In this document: positions 8,590-19,000 of the stretch, in pieces
How positions within the stretch are numbered: the first letter of the stretch is position 1
How the letters are laid out: each line of letters begins with the position of its first letter
Assembly (NCBI RefSeq): GCF_007066085.1
Contig: NZ_CP041405.1
Span: forward strand, 62,001-126,000
Direction of reading: 5' to 3'
From: Paenibacillus thiaminolyticus
GTDB taxonomy: Bacteria > Bacillota > Bacilli > Paenibacillales > Paenibacillaceae
DNA: 64,000 nucleotides
The notes under the pieces: generated by a model
Database searches by the model: none
Seen by the model: the letters and a program-made list of their open reading frames with translations, nothing else
Told to the model about the DNA's origin: nothing
Made by a program: the position numbers and the translations under genes

Positions 8590-10217
8590 TGAATCCAACC
8601 AAAATGGCAGGCATCGTAATTATCGCCTGTTTTGTCGTACTGGCTCTTGCCGGGCCACTGCTTGCAAATGCAGACCCCTTTGCCTTTGATCATGATCGGC
8701 TGCTCGCTCCATCAAGCGCGAATTGGCTCGGCACGAATGCGCTGGGGCAGGATGTCTTCAGCCAGTTAAGCTACGGAGCGCGTGCGACCTTCCTCATCGG
8801 GCTGGGTGTTGCCCTGCTGAGCACCGCACTCAGCGGCATGCTTGGCCTTGCGGCAGGGTATGTCAGAAGACTTGATCCGCTGATCAATGGATTGGCGAAC
8901 GTTCTGCTCGTGCTGCCTTCTTTGCTGCTGGTGCTTCTGGTAGCCGCCTTTACGGCAGGCGGTGTCTGGCAGCTGATTATTACGCTAGGCCTGCTTACTT
9001 GGCCTGGATATATGCGGCTGATCCGATCCTCCGTGTTGTCGCTGCGTGAACGTGAATTTGTGAAGGCGTCCCAGTTGTTCCATGGAACACCGTTCTATAT
9101 ATTACGAAAGCACCTGATGCCCTTTATCGTTCCATTGCTGCGAACGAAGTTCATTCTATCGTTCCGTCAGGCCGTAACGATGGAGGCGAGCTTATCTTTC
9201 CTTGGTCTTGGCGATCCGAACCAACCGACATGGGGGAAAATGCTGGAGCAAGCGTTCCATAACAACGAGACCTGGATGACGGCGGCCTGGCAGTGGACGA
9301 TTGTGCCGCCTATGCTGGCGCTCCTGCTGGTTACGATCGGGCTGGCCTTGGTAAGTGAAGGTGAACATCAACAGGGAAGCAGTTGGCTTCGTTCCTTCCG
9401 CCCCAGCAGCAAGGTGAAGCCTCGGCGTGCCGAGCCGCGGCCTTCACGTGCTGCTGAACCAGATGAACCCGCGGTTGAGGTTCACGATCTAAGCGTAGTG
9501 CATCAGGGGCGCACGATATTGCAGCCGATGTCTTTTGCCGTTAGAGCGGGAAGCATTACGGCGATTATTGGCGAATCAGGCTCAGGCAAAACGACGCTGG
9601 CAAGGGCGGTATACGGGTTGCTGCCGGATGAGGCAATGAGCGGATCGGTCTATATTCGCGGTGGCGGATCGGCGGAGCAGGGACTGAATCGTTGGGTCGA
9701 CGCCGCATTCATTGCGCAGGATCCGCGGCTTAGCTTTCATCCGCTGTTGACCATTGGGCAGCAATTCATGGAGGCCATGAAGGGAAGGGGCACATCCAAG
9801 GCTGATGTTGCCGGGAAGCGGCTGGCCGCTGAGCAGGCCATGCGGGAAGTCCAGCTTCCGGAACGGCTGCTGGACAGCTATCCGCATGAATTAAGCGGAG
9901 GCATGCTGGGCCGCGCCCTGATTGCGCTGGCGCTTATCAATAAGCCGGCCCTGCTGATTGCGGATGAGCCGACAAGCGCGCTTGACCCGCTCATCAAGCG
10001 GGAAATCTTCCGCTTGCTCATCGAGAAAGTGAGAGCGCATGGGATGACCCTGCTGCTCATCACCCATGATGTGCCGTCAGCACTGCGTGCAGCGGATGAT
10101 GTGATGATTATCAAGGAAGGCCAACTTGTGGAGCATGCGTCTGTGGAGAAGTGGCTGCAGAAGCCTGCCACGAGCTATAGCCGCGAGCTGCAGACATTTA
10201 TCCCATCGATGAGGTGA
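8586..10217 (+). CDS. Fused ABC importer permease-ATPase (NikC-NikD/CntC-CntD-like)
   Basis: A 543-residue single polypeptide combining two subunits that are normally separate. Residues 1 to about 260 are the second permease: signal-anchor segment, LGTNALGQDVFSQLSYGARAT near residue 50, and an EAA-type loop with REFVKASQLFHGTPFYILRKHLMP. A linker of 30-40 charged residues follows. From about 295 onward is an ABC ATPase: Walker A GESGSGKT (329-336), signature LSGGMLGRALIALAL, Walker B LLIADEPTSALD, and the switch THDVPSAL. The start overlaps the previous stop (ATGA). The frame is clean, so the fusion looks real and not an assembly error. The partner ATPase follows. Confidence 0.92.
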   Translation: MMNPTKMAGIVIIACFVVLALAGPLLANADPFAFDHDRLLAPSSANWLGTNALGQDVFSQLSYGARATFLIGLGVALLSTALSGMLGLAAGYVRRLDPLINGLANVLLVLPSLLLVLLVAAFTAGGVWQLIITLGLLTWPGYMRLIRSSVLSLREREFVKASQLFHGTPFYILRKHLMPFIVPLLRTKFILSFRQAVTMEASLSFLGLGDPNQPTWGKMLEQAFHNNETWMTAAWQWTIVPPMLALLLVTIGLALVSEGEHQQGSSWLRSFRPSSKVKPRRAEPRPSRAAEPDEPAVEVHDLSVVHQGRTILQPMSFAVRAGSITAIIGESGSGKTTLARAVYGLLPDEAMSGSVYIRGGGSAEQGLNRWVDAAFIAQDPRLSFHPLLTIGQQFMEAMKGRGTSKADVAGKRLAAEQAMREVQLPERLLDSYPHELSGGMLGRALIALALINKPALLIADEPTSALDPLIKREIFRLLIEKVRAHGMTLLLITHDVPSALRAADDVMIIKEGQLVEHASVEKWLQKPATSYSRELQTFIPSMR

Positions 10218-10244
10218 GACCTATACAGGCAAGGAGTGCATGTG

Positions 10245-10985
10245 ATGCTGCTAGAGCTACAGCAAATTTCAAAGCGTTTCGATCCGTTTTTGCCCTTTGC
10301 GGTTCAGAACATATCTTTCTCCATCTCCGATCATGAAATATTTGCGCTAGCAGGTGAAAGCGGATCCGGAAAATCGACGCTGGCCCAGCTCATTGCCGGG
10401 TTGCAGCAGCCGACGGAAGGGAGGGTATTGTGGAAGGGGACTCCCCTTACGCCGCAAGCGAGCGTGCAGCTCGTATTTCAGAACCCGGATCGATCACTTA
10501 ACCCGTATTGGAAGATCAAAGATATTATTGCCGAGCCGCTTCGGTTGAAGCAATGGACGCGCTTGGCGTCGCAGCGGAAGGCCGAGGAACTGATGGAACG
10601 GGTTCGCCTGCCTCATGAGCTATTAGAGCGGCGTCCCGTCGAATGCTCAGGCGGACAAAAGCAGCGGATTGCCATCGCGCGCGCCTTAGCGCTGGAGCCT
10701 GAATTGCTCATTGCCGATGAGATTACATCGGCCCTGGATCCGATGACGGAGCGGGACATTTTAAGCTTGCTGTCGGAGCTGAAGCAGGATCATTACATGT
10801 CCATCTTATATATTACGCATCGGTTGGACACGATTCACGGCTTCGCCGATGTTGTCGGTGTGATGAAAAACGGCATGCTGCTTGAGAGCGGAGCGGCAGC
10901 GGATATCATGCTGCATCCCGTTCACGCCTATACCCAATCACTCATAGCGGCTTGTTATGATGACAATTACATAGGGAGGTTATGA
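10245..10985 (+). CDS. ABC importer ATP-binding subunit (NikE/CntF/OppF-like)
   Basis: A 246-residue nucleotide-binding protein with Walker A GESGSGKST (from residue 37), signature CSGGQKQRIAIARALAL, Walker B LLIADEITSALD, and H-loop ITHRLDTIHG. Compared with the usual DEPTSALD it has Ile for Pro. The ATG at 10245 is chosen because AAGGAG (10231-10236) is eight bases upstream; GTG codons at 10236 and 10242 are less well placed. It pairs with the ATPase half of the fused protein to form the motor. The gene overlaps the next one by four bases. Confidence 0.9.
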   Translation: MLLELQQISKRFDPFLPFAVQNISFSISDHEIFALAGESGSGKSTLAQLIAGLQQPTEGRVLWKGTPLTPQASVQLVFQNPDRSLNPYWKIKDIIAEPLRLKQWTRLASQRKAEELMERVRLPHELLERRPVECSGGQKQRIAIARALALEPELLIADEITSALDPMTERDILSLLSELKQDHYMSILYITHRLDTIHGFADVVGVMKNGMLLESGAAADIMLHPVHAYTQSLIAACYDDNYIGRL

Positions 10986-11632
10986 ATAGCAAGATGACGG
11001 AGCCTATCAAAATCGCTTATTTGGATTCCTATTCGGACAGTCCCTCGCGGGTGTATCGGCATGAATTGTATGAACATCGGTTAGAGCGCATGTTCTTATA
11101 CGATATGACGATAGATAGACTGGCGCCATACGGCGCGCTGATCGTGCCGAATAATATAGACGAGGAATTTTTATATCAGCATCGTGATTGGATAGCGCAG
11201 TATCTGGAACAGGGACGAATTGTCGTGTCCTTTGCCCAAATCTTTTTGTCGTGGCTGCCAGGCAATGGCCTATGGAATCGGAGTCCGCTGGACATCAACG
11301 AACGGACGATCCTTGCCCATGACGAGCATCCGCTTTTTCACGGTGTCACGGAGTATGACTTGAATTATCGGCGCGGGGTCAAAGGCTTTTTCTCGCGGGG
11401 CTATTTCGAGGCTCCTGCAAATGCGGAGATCGCGCTAAGAGATAATGCGGGGCAGACCGTTGTGTACATTGATCGTCATACGACCCGAGGCACGATTATG
11501 GCAGGCGCCGGGACCGATCTGATAGGCTACGGCTTGTCCGACACGACTACGGCACGAAGATTAGGGCCGCAGCTGCTGGCTTGGATCGATAGGGAGTATC
11601 TGTATAAGCGGACCACCAATAAAAGGAGTTAA
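10982..11632 (+). CDS. Unknown protein, glutamine-amidotransferase/ThuA-like fold, paralogue 1
   Basis: A 216-residue soluble protein. The N-terminal half has alternating strands and helices with APYGALIVPNNIDEEFLYQHRDWIAQYLEQG and IVVSFAQ, reminiscent of class I glutamine-amidotransferase/ThuA-like folds, where a 'pull down the sheet' pattern LIVP...YL..GG..V is common. No catalytic Cys-His-Glu triad is evident. It is clearly related to the next gene (same order of motifs). It is translationally coupled to the ATPase gene (ATGA overlap, GGGAGG site). I do not recognise a function; the context says it serves the importer or the imported compound. Confidence 0.7.
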   Translation: MNSKMTEPIKIAYLDSYSDSPSRVYRHELYEHRLERMFLYDMTIDRLAPYGALIVPNNIDEEFLYQHRDWIAQYLEQGRIVVSFAQIFLSWLPGNGLWNRSPLDINERTILAHDEHPLFHGVTEYDLNYRRGVKGFFSRGYFEAPANAEIALRDNAGQTVVYIDRHTTRGTIMAGAGTDLIGYGLSDTTTARRLGPQLLAWIDREYLYKRTTNKRS

Positions 11633-11636
11633 GGCG

Positions 11637-12269
11637 ATGAAGACAGCTATCTTATACAGCGGCATCAGCTACCAGCATTATTTTTTTACGAGAAAGGACG
11701 GAAAGTACAGACAGCGGTTTACGGATAGAATCTACTTATTGGATTTGCATCGAACCGATCTGCGGCCGTACGATTACGTCATTGTGCCGACTCGCTTGAA
11801 TCAAGATATACTATTCGAGCATGCGGAGCAATTCCGTCAATACTTGGATCAGGGAGGACACATCATCAGCTTTGGGGAGATCGAGAAGCCGTGGCTCTCT
11901 CCCGTCAGATGGAAGTTTTACCCGACGAATTTTCACTGGTGGGTGAATCCGGGCGCGGATTTGCCATTGTATCCGGCTGATGCCCAACATCCCTTATTTC
12001 AAAGGATTACGGTCGGCGACGCGAAGTGGCATTATCATGGCGTGTTCCGGTTGGAAGCGGGGGCAGGAGCGGAGCCTGTTCTCGTGAATGAACTGGGCGA
12101 AGCAGTTATTTGCGTCGATCGGCAATCACACGCAGGAAATATGTATATGACAACGCTGGATCCGGACTATCATTTCGGACAAGGGTTTATTCCAAAGGTG
12201 GAAACCTTCCTGGATGGTTATCTTGCCTGGATCGAAGAGGATATGATGAACAGACCGATTCATTCTTAA
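11637..12269 (+). CDS. Unknown protein, glutamine-amidotransferase/ThuA-like fold, paralogue 2
   Basis: A 210-residue soluble protein paralogous to the preceding gene. It shares DLRPYDYVIVPTRLNQDILFEH, the QYLDQGGHIISFGEI segment, AQHPLFQRI, and VICVDRQSHAGNMYMTTLDPDYHFG, matching IVPNNIDEEFLYQH, QYLEQGRIVVSFAQI, DEHPLFHGV and VVYIDRHTTRGTIMAGAGTDLIG. The pair probably forms a heterodimer, which is inference. It starts five bases after its paralogue, behind AAAAGGAGTTAAGGCG. Tryptophan and histidine are unusually frequent in the middle (FHWWVNPG, KWHYHG). Last gene of the importer operon, followed by hairpins. Confidence 0.7.
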   Translation: MKTAILYSGISYQHYFFTRKDGKYRQRFTDRIYLLDLHRTDLRPYDYVIVPTRLNQDILFEHAEQFRQYLDQGGHIISFGEIEKPWLSPVRWKFYPTNFHWWVNPGADLPLYPADAQHPLFQRITVGDAKWHYHGVFRLEAGAGAEPVLVNELGEAVICVDRQSHAGNMYMTTLDPDYHFGQGFIPKVETFLDGYLAWIEEDMMNRPIHS

Positions 12270-12277
12270 AGCTTGTC

Positions 12278-12350
12278 AGGCCTTCGAGAGAGGCCTTATC
12301 GATTAAGGAGTTGTTCCCAGAGTAGATCTTCTGCCTGGCGGCAACTCCTT
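12278..12350 (+). terminator. Hairpins ending the importer operon
   Basis: Two inverted repeats follow the last gene: AGGCC/GGCCT at 12278-12296 and AAGGAGTTG (12305-12313) with CAACTCCTT (12342-12350), the latter followed by the pyrimidine-rich TCTCTATTCCTTTTCC. Probably a terminator region, though the second loop is long. Confidence 0.5.
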
Positions 12351-12463
12351 TCTCTATTCCTTTTCCATTTACCATACTTTTATCGATGGAATTTATGCAA
12401 GCCGGGCATAAGTAGTAACAAGTCTGCTGGTTCATTTCCGCATTTTCATCGTTGGCATAAGAT

Positions 12464-12491
12464 TTGACATATCGTTTAGATGTGATATAAT
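12464..12491 (+). promoter_or_regulatory. Consensus sigma-A promoter upstream of the NRPS operon
   Basis: TTGACA (12464-12469), 16-base spacer, TATAAT (12486-12491), both hexamers perfect. It points toward the NRPS genes and would give a leader of roughly 510 bases. Whether it drives the NRPS operon or a lost gene is unknown. Confidence 0.6.
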
Positions 12492-12513
12492 TTACCAAAA
12501 TGATATAGTTACA

Positions 12514-12792
12514 TTAAATACCTTTTATTCCGAATATAGCCGCACATACCCTGCAACTGCTTATTTCCAAGGAATTACTTAGATATGACTCCTTCCATTC
12601 AGTAGAATCAGTAGCTACTACACCACGATTCGAATAACGCTTTAACCATTCATCATTTTGTGCAATCTCACCCATTGGTTTCATTCATCCAACTGCTTCC
12701 TCAAATAAAATCTTATCTCATCTTAGAGCGAATTCATGGCTAAGTCGACCCCAAGTTGACAAAATAACTTTCTTTAACAATACTGGGCAGCA
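12514..12792 (-). pseudogene. Decayed short reading frame of unknown origin
   Basis: On the minus strand one frame is open for 93 codons except for two TGA codons (12720-12718 and 12687-12685). Its translation looks protein-like, with WGRLSHEFALR, then DKILFEEAVG, then MKPMGEIAQNDEWLKRY and a tail ending AAIFGIKGI; both TGA codons could be former TGG. The last 56 codons from the ATG at 12684 remain open. I do not recognise the family. It may be the relic of a gene displaced by the NRPS locus. Confidence 0.25.
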
Positions 12793-13009
12793 TTATCTTT
12801 CTATTCTCAAGATAAGAATAAAATTCTATTAAAGAGTAAAAATATAATAAATTACATAATATAGTCGTTGTTCGTGTTGAACCATTTTCCATTCAACGAC
12901 TCGACTTTATAAAGGGGTGAGGGACGAATTAGATGGCCGTTATAAGTCCAGGAATTTGTGGTTATTAAAGGCCCCCATTAACTGCAAATCATGAAAAGGG
13001 AGGAAAAAC

Positions 13010-16000
13010 ATGTCCATGGAAGAGCAAGTGAATTACTGGCTTACAGAACTAGCGGGAGAGATTCCGTTGCTGCAGCTGCCGATCGATAACTCCGGCAATA
13101 AAAATTATAGCTACGCGAGAGAGATTGAATCCATTGTTCTATCTGAATCTATCAGTGAGCGAATAAAATCGTTAGGTTTGCAAGAAGAAACAAACGTATT
13201 CACCTTACTCTTAACCGCATACCAAAGCTATCTTTATCGGTATACAGGTCAAAATGATATTTGGGTTGGTGTGATGACAGGTTGCAGGTCTGCTCTTTTT
13301 GTAAATCGAGCTTTTGTAAATGGAACGATGAATTTTAAGCAGCTATTGGCCGAGGTGAAGGATAAAGTAGCAAAGGGGCAAGCCAATCAAGATGTACCCT
13401 ACGAAGTTATTGCAGAAAAACTTGCGAGCATTCACGCAGGAAGCACGGAATTATTTCAAACCCTGTTCAGATATATAGAACCCGGAGACGAAGATGCGAA
13501 GGGCATGCTTTATAACGATAGCAGCTTGCCGCTTATAAGGCTGCATGTTGACATAGCAGAGGCGGCAGACGGGTTGCAAATATCATTTGCTTATAACGCC
13601 TGCTTGTTTGCAGAACAAACGATACGACGAATGATAGAGAACTTTCGCTGCTGGATTGAGCAAGTGACAACACATGTTGACACACCGATTGATCAGCTGA
13701 GATTGATAACCAAGGAGCAAGAAAGGGAATTATTGGACGCGGGGTGCAGGAATGATGCCAATATGCTCCCTGACACGATTCTGACTGCTTTCGATGGCCA
13801 AGTACAACGTAACCCCGATGCAATCGCGCTTGTATTTGGGGAAAAGAAATCTACATACCGGGAACTGGATGTACGTTCGAATCAATTAGCGAATTATCTT
13901 CGCAAGACAGGCGTAACCAATGAAACGCTGGTAGGTATATGTTTGGAACGTTCCATCGACATGCTCGTGAGTATATTAGGAGTAATGAAAGCAGGAGGCG
14001 CTTATGTGCCGATGGATCCTGCCTATCCTATTCAAAGGCTTCACTATATTATAGAAGATGCCGGCTTACAAGTCATCATTACGAATGAAGCGTTCCTTGC
14101 TGCCGTGCCTGAAGGCGTACAAGTTGTTCATTTATCTGATAATGATAATACGTTGTGGGACGAAAGTGCGGAAAAACCTGATATCAAAGTGAACGGGAGC
14201 AATCTCGCTTACGTCATATATACTTCGGGTTCGACAGGGAATCCGAAAGGTGTCATGATAGAGCATCACTCCATTATGAATTTTCTCCAAACGTTAGAAA
14301 GCCGTGATGAGCTTGCAAAGTCGGACAGACTTTTGCAAAAAACGTCCGTTTCTTTTGATGCGTCCGTGTGGGAACTCTTTTGGTGGATGTTGAAAGGGGC
14401 CAGCTTGTATATCCTTCCGAACGGCGATGAGAAGGACCCTGTCCTGCTGGTGAAAGCCGTGGAAAGGTATCAAGTTACGCACCTTGATTTTGTACCGTCC
14501 ATGTTAAAAGTAGTATTGGATTATATTGAGAATCAGGGTTCTTCTTCTAAATTATCCTCTTTGAAATATGTCACCGTTGGCGGAGAAGTGCTTCCATCTC
14601 ACGTTGCACAGAAATTCGCTGATTTATTGACCACTCCTTACGGCACAATCTTATATAACGCTTATGGGCCGACGGAGACCACAGTCGATGTTGCCAGATT
14701 CAAATGCGATCCAGATGAAAAACGCGATCAAATTCCAATAGGAAAACCGAATTCAAATACGCAATTATTTGTGTTGAGTGAACATTTACAAGTTCAACCC
14801 GTTGGCGTAATTGGCGAACTCTTTGTCGGCGGATCCGGGGTAGCAAGGGGGTACTTGAACCGTCCCCAATTAACCGAAGAACGTTTCATCTCCAATCCTT
14901 ATGGTCCGGAACCACACTCGCGTTTGTATCGGACGGGTGATTTAGTTCGGTATTTAGCTGACGGAAATCTAGAATATATTTGCCGAACTGACAATCAAGT
15001 TAAAGTAAGAGGATATAGAATTGAACTTGAGGAAATTCAAGTCATATTAAGCAGCCATCCGAATATTGATCAATCCATTATCGTGGCAAAAAAAGATGCC
15101 CAAGAAAATAATAAACTCGTCGCTTATGTGATCGGTACGGGAAGTATAACGGATTGGCGTGAGTATCTGAAGAATCGGCTTCCAGAGTATATGGTTCCAG
15201 CGTATTTTGTGAAAATGGATGCATTCCCTCTTACTCCTAGCGGCAAAATTGATGTGAAATCGCTGCCTGAGGTGGGGAATAGCCGTCCCCATATTACAAC
15301 GGACTATATCAAGCCAGAAACCGATTTGGAACATAAGCTCGCGGACGTATGGAAAGATTTGTTCGGATACGATGAGATTGGGGTAGAGGATAATTTCTTT
15401 GAATTAGGCGGACATTCCCTGCTCGGGACTCAAGTTCTCGCGAGAATCCGTGAACTCGTCAAAAAAGAACTTCCGTTGTCTGCCCTATTTACCTATCCGA
15501 CGATCCGGAGCATGGTGCCAGTACTCCATGCTGCAGATGATTTCATTCCGATGGATACGTTCCCTCGCATTAGCAGGGCATCCCGGGATAGAGAATTGCC
15601 GCTCTCTTATTCGCAAGAAAGGGTTTGGTTTTTGGAACAGTTAAGCTCCAATAATTTAGCTTATATATTTCAAGCAACGATGAACGTACGCGGTAGGCTG
15701 GATATTCCCGTACTTGAAAAATGCTTCACCGAGATTGTTCGCAGACATGAAATATTCCGGACCGTGTTTCTTGATAAACATGGGAAGCCGTATCAGTTCA
15801 TCTATGAACCATTCGATGTACAATTGCCCGTCATTGATGTCTCGCATTTACCGGAGAGCGATCGGGATCAGGAAGCTCAGAGGTTGATTCAATTGGAGAT
15901 CACGAAGCCGATTGATATCACGCAGTTACCATTGGCCAGATGGATTGTGTTCACAATATCTGAATTCGAGTCCGTCATCCTGTTGATTGAACATCATCTG

Positions 16001-19000
16001 GTTCATGATGGATGGTCATTCCGCAAATTTTTAAAAGAACTCTTTACGCTTTATAGTGCGTATGTTGAGAATAAACCGTCTCCGCTCCCAGAACTGCCTA
16101 TTCAATTTGCAGACTACTGCGTATGGCAGAATGAGATGTTTCAACGCGGCAAGGAAAGCAAACAGTTAACCTATTGGACACATAAATTAAGCGGAGCAAA
16201 AGGGGTTCTCGAACTGTCAACCGACAGGCCTCGACCTGTGAATCAAACCTTCAACGGGAACTCTATCATTAGGCTCATCCCGGAAGAACTCTATCTTCAG
16301 CTCCGTGATTATTGCGTGAGAACGAATACGACCTTATTCATGGTGATGATGGCTGCTTTTCAAACCTTGCTTCACCGTTATTCCAATCAGGAAGACATTA
16401 TTGTGGGGTCGGGTATCGCGAATCGGCGTTGGCAAGAAACCGAAGAATTGATCGGCATGTTTGTAAATAATATCGTGATCCGCACGCAATTTACCGAAAA
16501 CATCACGTTCCAGGATGTTCTGCACAAAGTAAGGACATCTTCATTGGAAGCCTATGAAAATCAAGATATTCCTTTCGATCAAGTCGTCGATGCATTAAGA
16601 CTGGAACGGGATCAAAGCCGCAATCCGCTCTTCCAAGTGATGTTTAGCTTTCACGATACCAAAATCACCAATCTGCCTGTTCACAATTTGGATGTTCAAC
16701 TCCTCGAAGGGTTTAGCAACGGATCTGCCAAGTTTGACATTAATGTGGTGGTAATCAATCACTCTGAACTTTCATCTTCCCTTTTATCAGGCGATGAATA
16801 TGACAGTATAAGCATGGACTGGGAATACAATACGGATTTGTTCGATGAAACGACCATTCGCCGTATGATTGAGCATTATATCGAATTACTGCACAGCATT
16901 CTTGAGAACAGCAATCAAACGGTACATTCCCTGCCAATGTTGCCCGATGCTGAACAGAATCAACTATTACGGGAGTGGAATAACACCAATACGAAGCTTG
17001 AGGATACGAGAACGATTCACCAAATCTTTGAGGAACAAGTTGCCCGGACACCTGAACGAATCGCAGTTGTATGTGAGAATGAACAGTGGACTTACAGGCA
17101 AATCAATAACCTTGCCAACCTCCTGGCAAGCAAATTGCGGAATCTGGGCGTGAAGCCGGATACAGTGGTAGGCTTAATGGTTGAACGTTCTCCCGACATG
17201 ATTATCGGTATCCTTGCTATTTTAAAAGCGGGTGGAGCTTATCTTCCTATCGATACGGCGGCCCCCACAGAAAGACTTGCCTATATTCTTGAAGATAGCG
17301 ATACGAAAGCCATCGTCATGCAAGAGAAGTTCAAGACATCCACCGATTTCCAACGACCTGTTCTGGTATTGGGCGAGAACATGCCTGATCAACATGTGGA
17401 TTGCGACAACCTTGAGCCGGCTGCTAATTTTAAGAACTTGGCGTATGTCATGTATACATCAGGTTCGACGGGGACGCCAAAAGGCGTCATGATTGAACAT
17501 GATTCTGTAGTCGATCGAATTCATTGGATGGTAAAGCGCTATCCGATGGATCAAAATGATACGATACTGCAAAAAACATCATTTTGTTTTGATGTCTCGG
17601 TAACCGAATTGCTGATATGGTTTTTCAGTGGCAGTAAGCTTTGTTTTCTCGCTCCTGATGCTGAAAAAGATCCGGAGCTCATTGTAAACACAATTGCCGA
17701 ACAAAAAGTGACCTTTATTCAATTTGTTCCATCTATGTTAAGTATCTTTTTAGACCATCTGGAGAACAGCAACACTAGCGCCTTAATTAAAAGTTTAAAA
17801 CGTGTATTTACGATCGGCGAGGCTTTGACCGTAGAGCAGGTACAGCGTTTTGAACGCTTGATCAAGCAGCGTAACGATACGACTCTTCACAATCTGTATG
17901 GCCCGACGGAAGCGACGATTGAAGTGACCAGCTATGATTGTCAGGCGGAGAGCAAGGTAATCCCAATCGGGAAGCCCATTGATAATGTGAAAGCCTATAT
18001 TTTCAATAAGGAACGTAACTTACAGCCCGTCGGCGTGATTGGAGAACTATTTATTGGTGGCACTGGACTCGCAAGAGGGTATGTAGGAAAGCCCGAGTTA
18101 ACAGCGGAACGTTTTGTCCCCAACCCTTGCGGCAGTGATCCAGAAGAAAAAGTATATCAGACCGGTGATTTAGCGCGGTGGATGCCAGATGGCAATATAG
18201 AGTTCATTGGCCGTATGGATACTCAAGTCAAAATTCGCGGTTATCGAATTGAACTGGGCGAAATCGAAGCGGTGATGAGGAAGCTGCAAGATGCGGGAGA
18301 AGCCGTTGTCATGGCCCATGAATATGAGCCGGGCGATACACGGCTAGTGGCCTATTACAATGGCACGGCAGAGGCCAGTCAAGTAAAGCTCCATCTGCAG
18401 AAGCAGTTGCCCCACTATATGATTCCATCTTATTTTGTACAGATGGAGGCACTGCCGCTCACATCGAGTGGGAAATTGGACCGTAAAGCATTGCTGGCGC
18501 CAGACATGCACGCCGTAAGTCATCACGATACAGCGCCTCGTAACTCAACCGAGGAATTACTGGCACTGATATGGAATGAGATTTTAAGAGTAGAGCCTAT
18601 CGGGGTCTTTGATTCGTTCTTTGATTTGGGCGGGCATTCCCTGTTAGCTGCGCAGGTCGTCTCACGCGTAAGAGAAGTTTTCGGTCAGCATCTTCCGCTG
18701 AGAGCCATATTTGATTGCCCGACCATTGAGAGCTTGGCCAAGCGGCTAACCGAATCGAGACAAGGCGGGAACATCGCTCATCTGCCCGCACTCCATCCAG
18801 CGGAAAGAACGGGAGCTTTTCCGTTATCCTTCGCTCAGAAGCGGTTGTGGTTTTTTGACCAATTGGAGCCTGACAGCTATTTCTATAACATTCCTTATGT
18901 ATGGCGTTTGAGCGGTTCATGGAATGCAGCCGGATTAGAAAAAGGATTCAACCAATTAATTGAACGCCATGAAATGCTGCGTACGGTATTCGCTAAGCGA

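Larger units (their letters stand above)
12351..13009. other. AT-rich region upstream of the NRPS genes
   Basis: No intact gene is seen. The region holds a consensus promoter (12464-12491), a decayed minus-strand reading frame (12514-12792) and an AT-rich leader of about 220 bases before the NRPS ribosome site at 12998-13003. No upstream half of a condensation domain is present in any frame. Confidence 0.6.
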
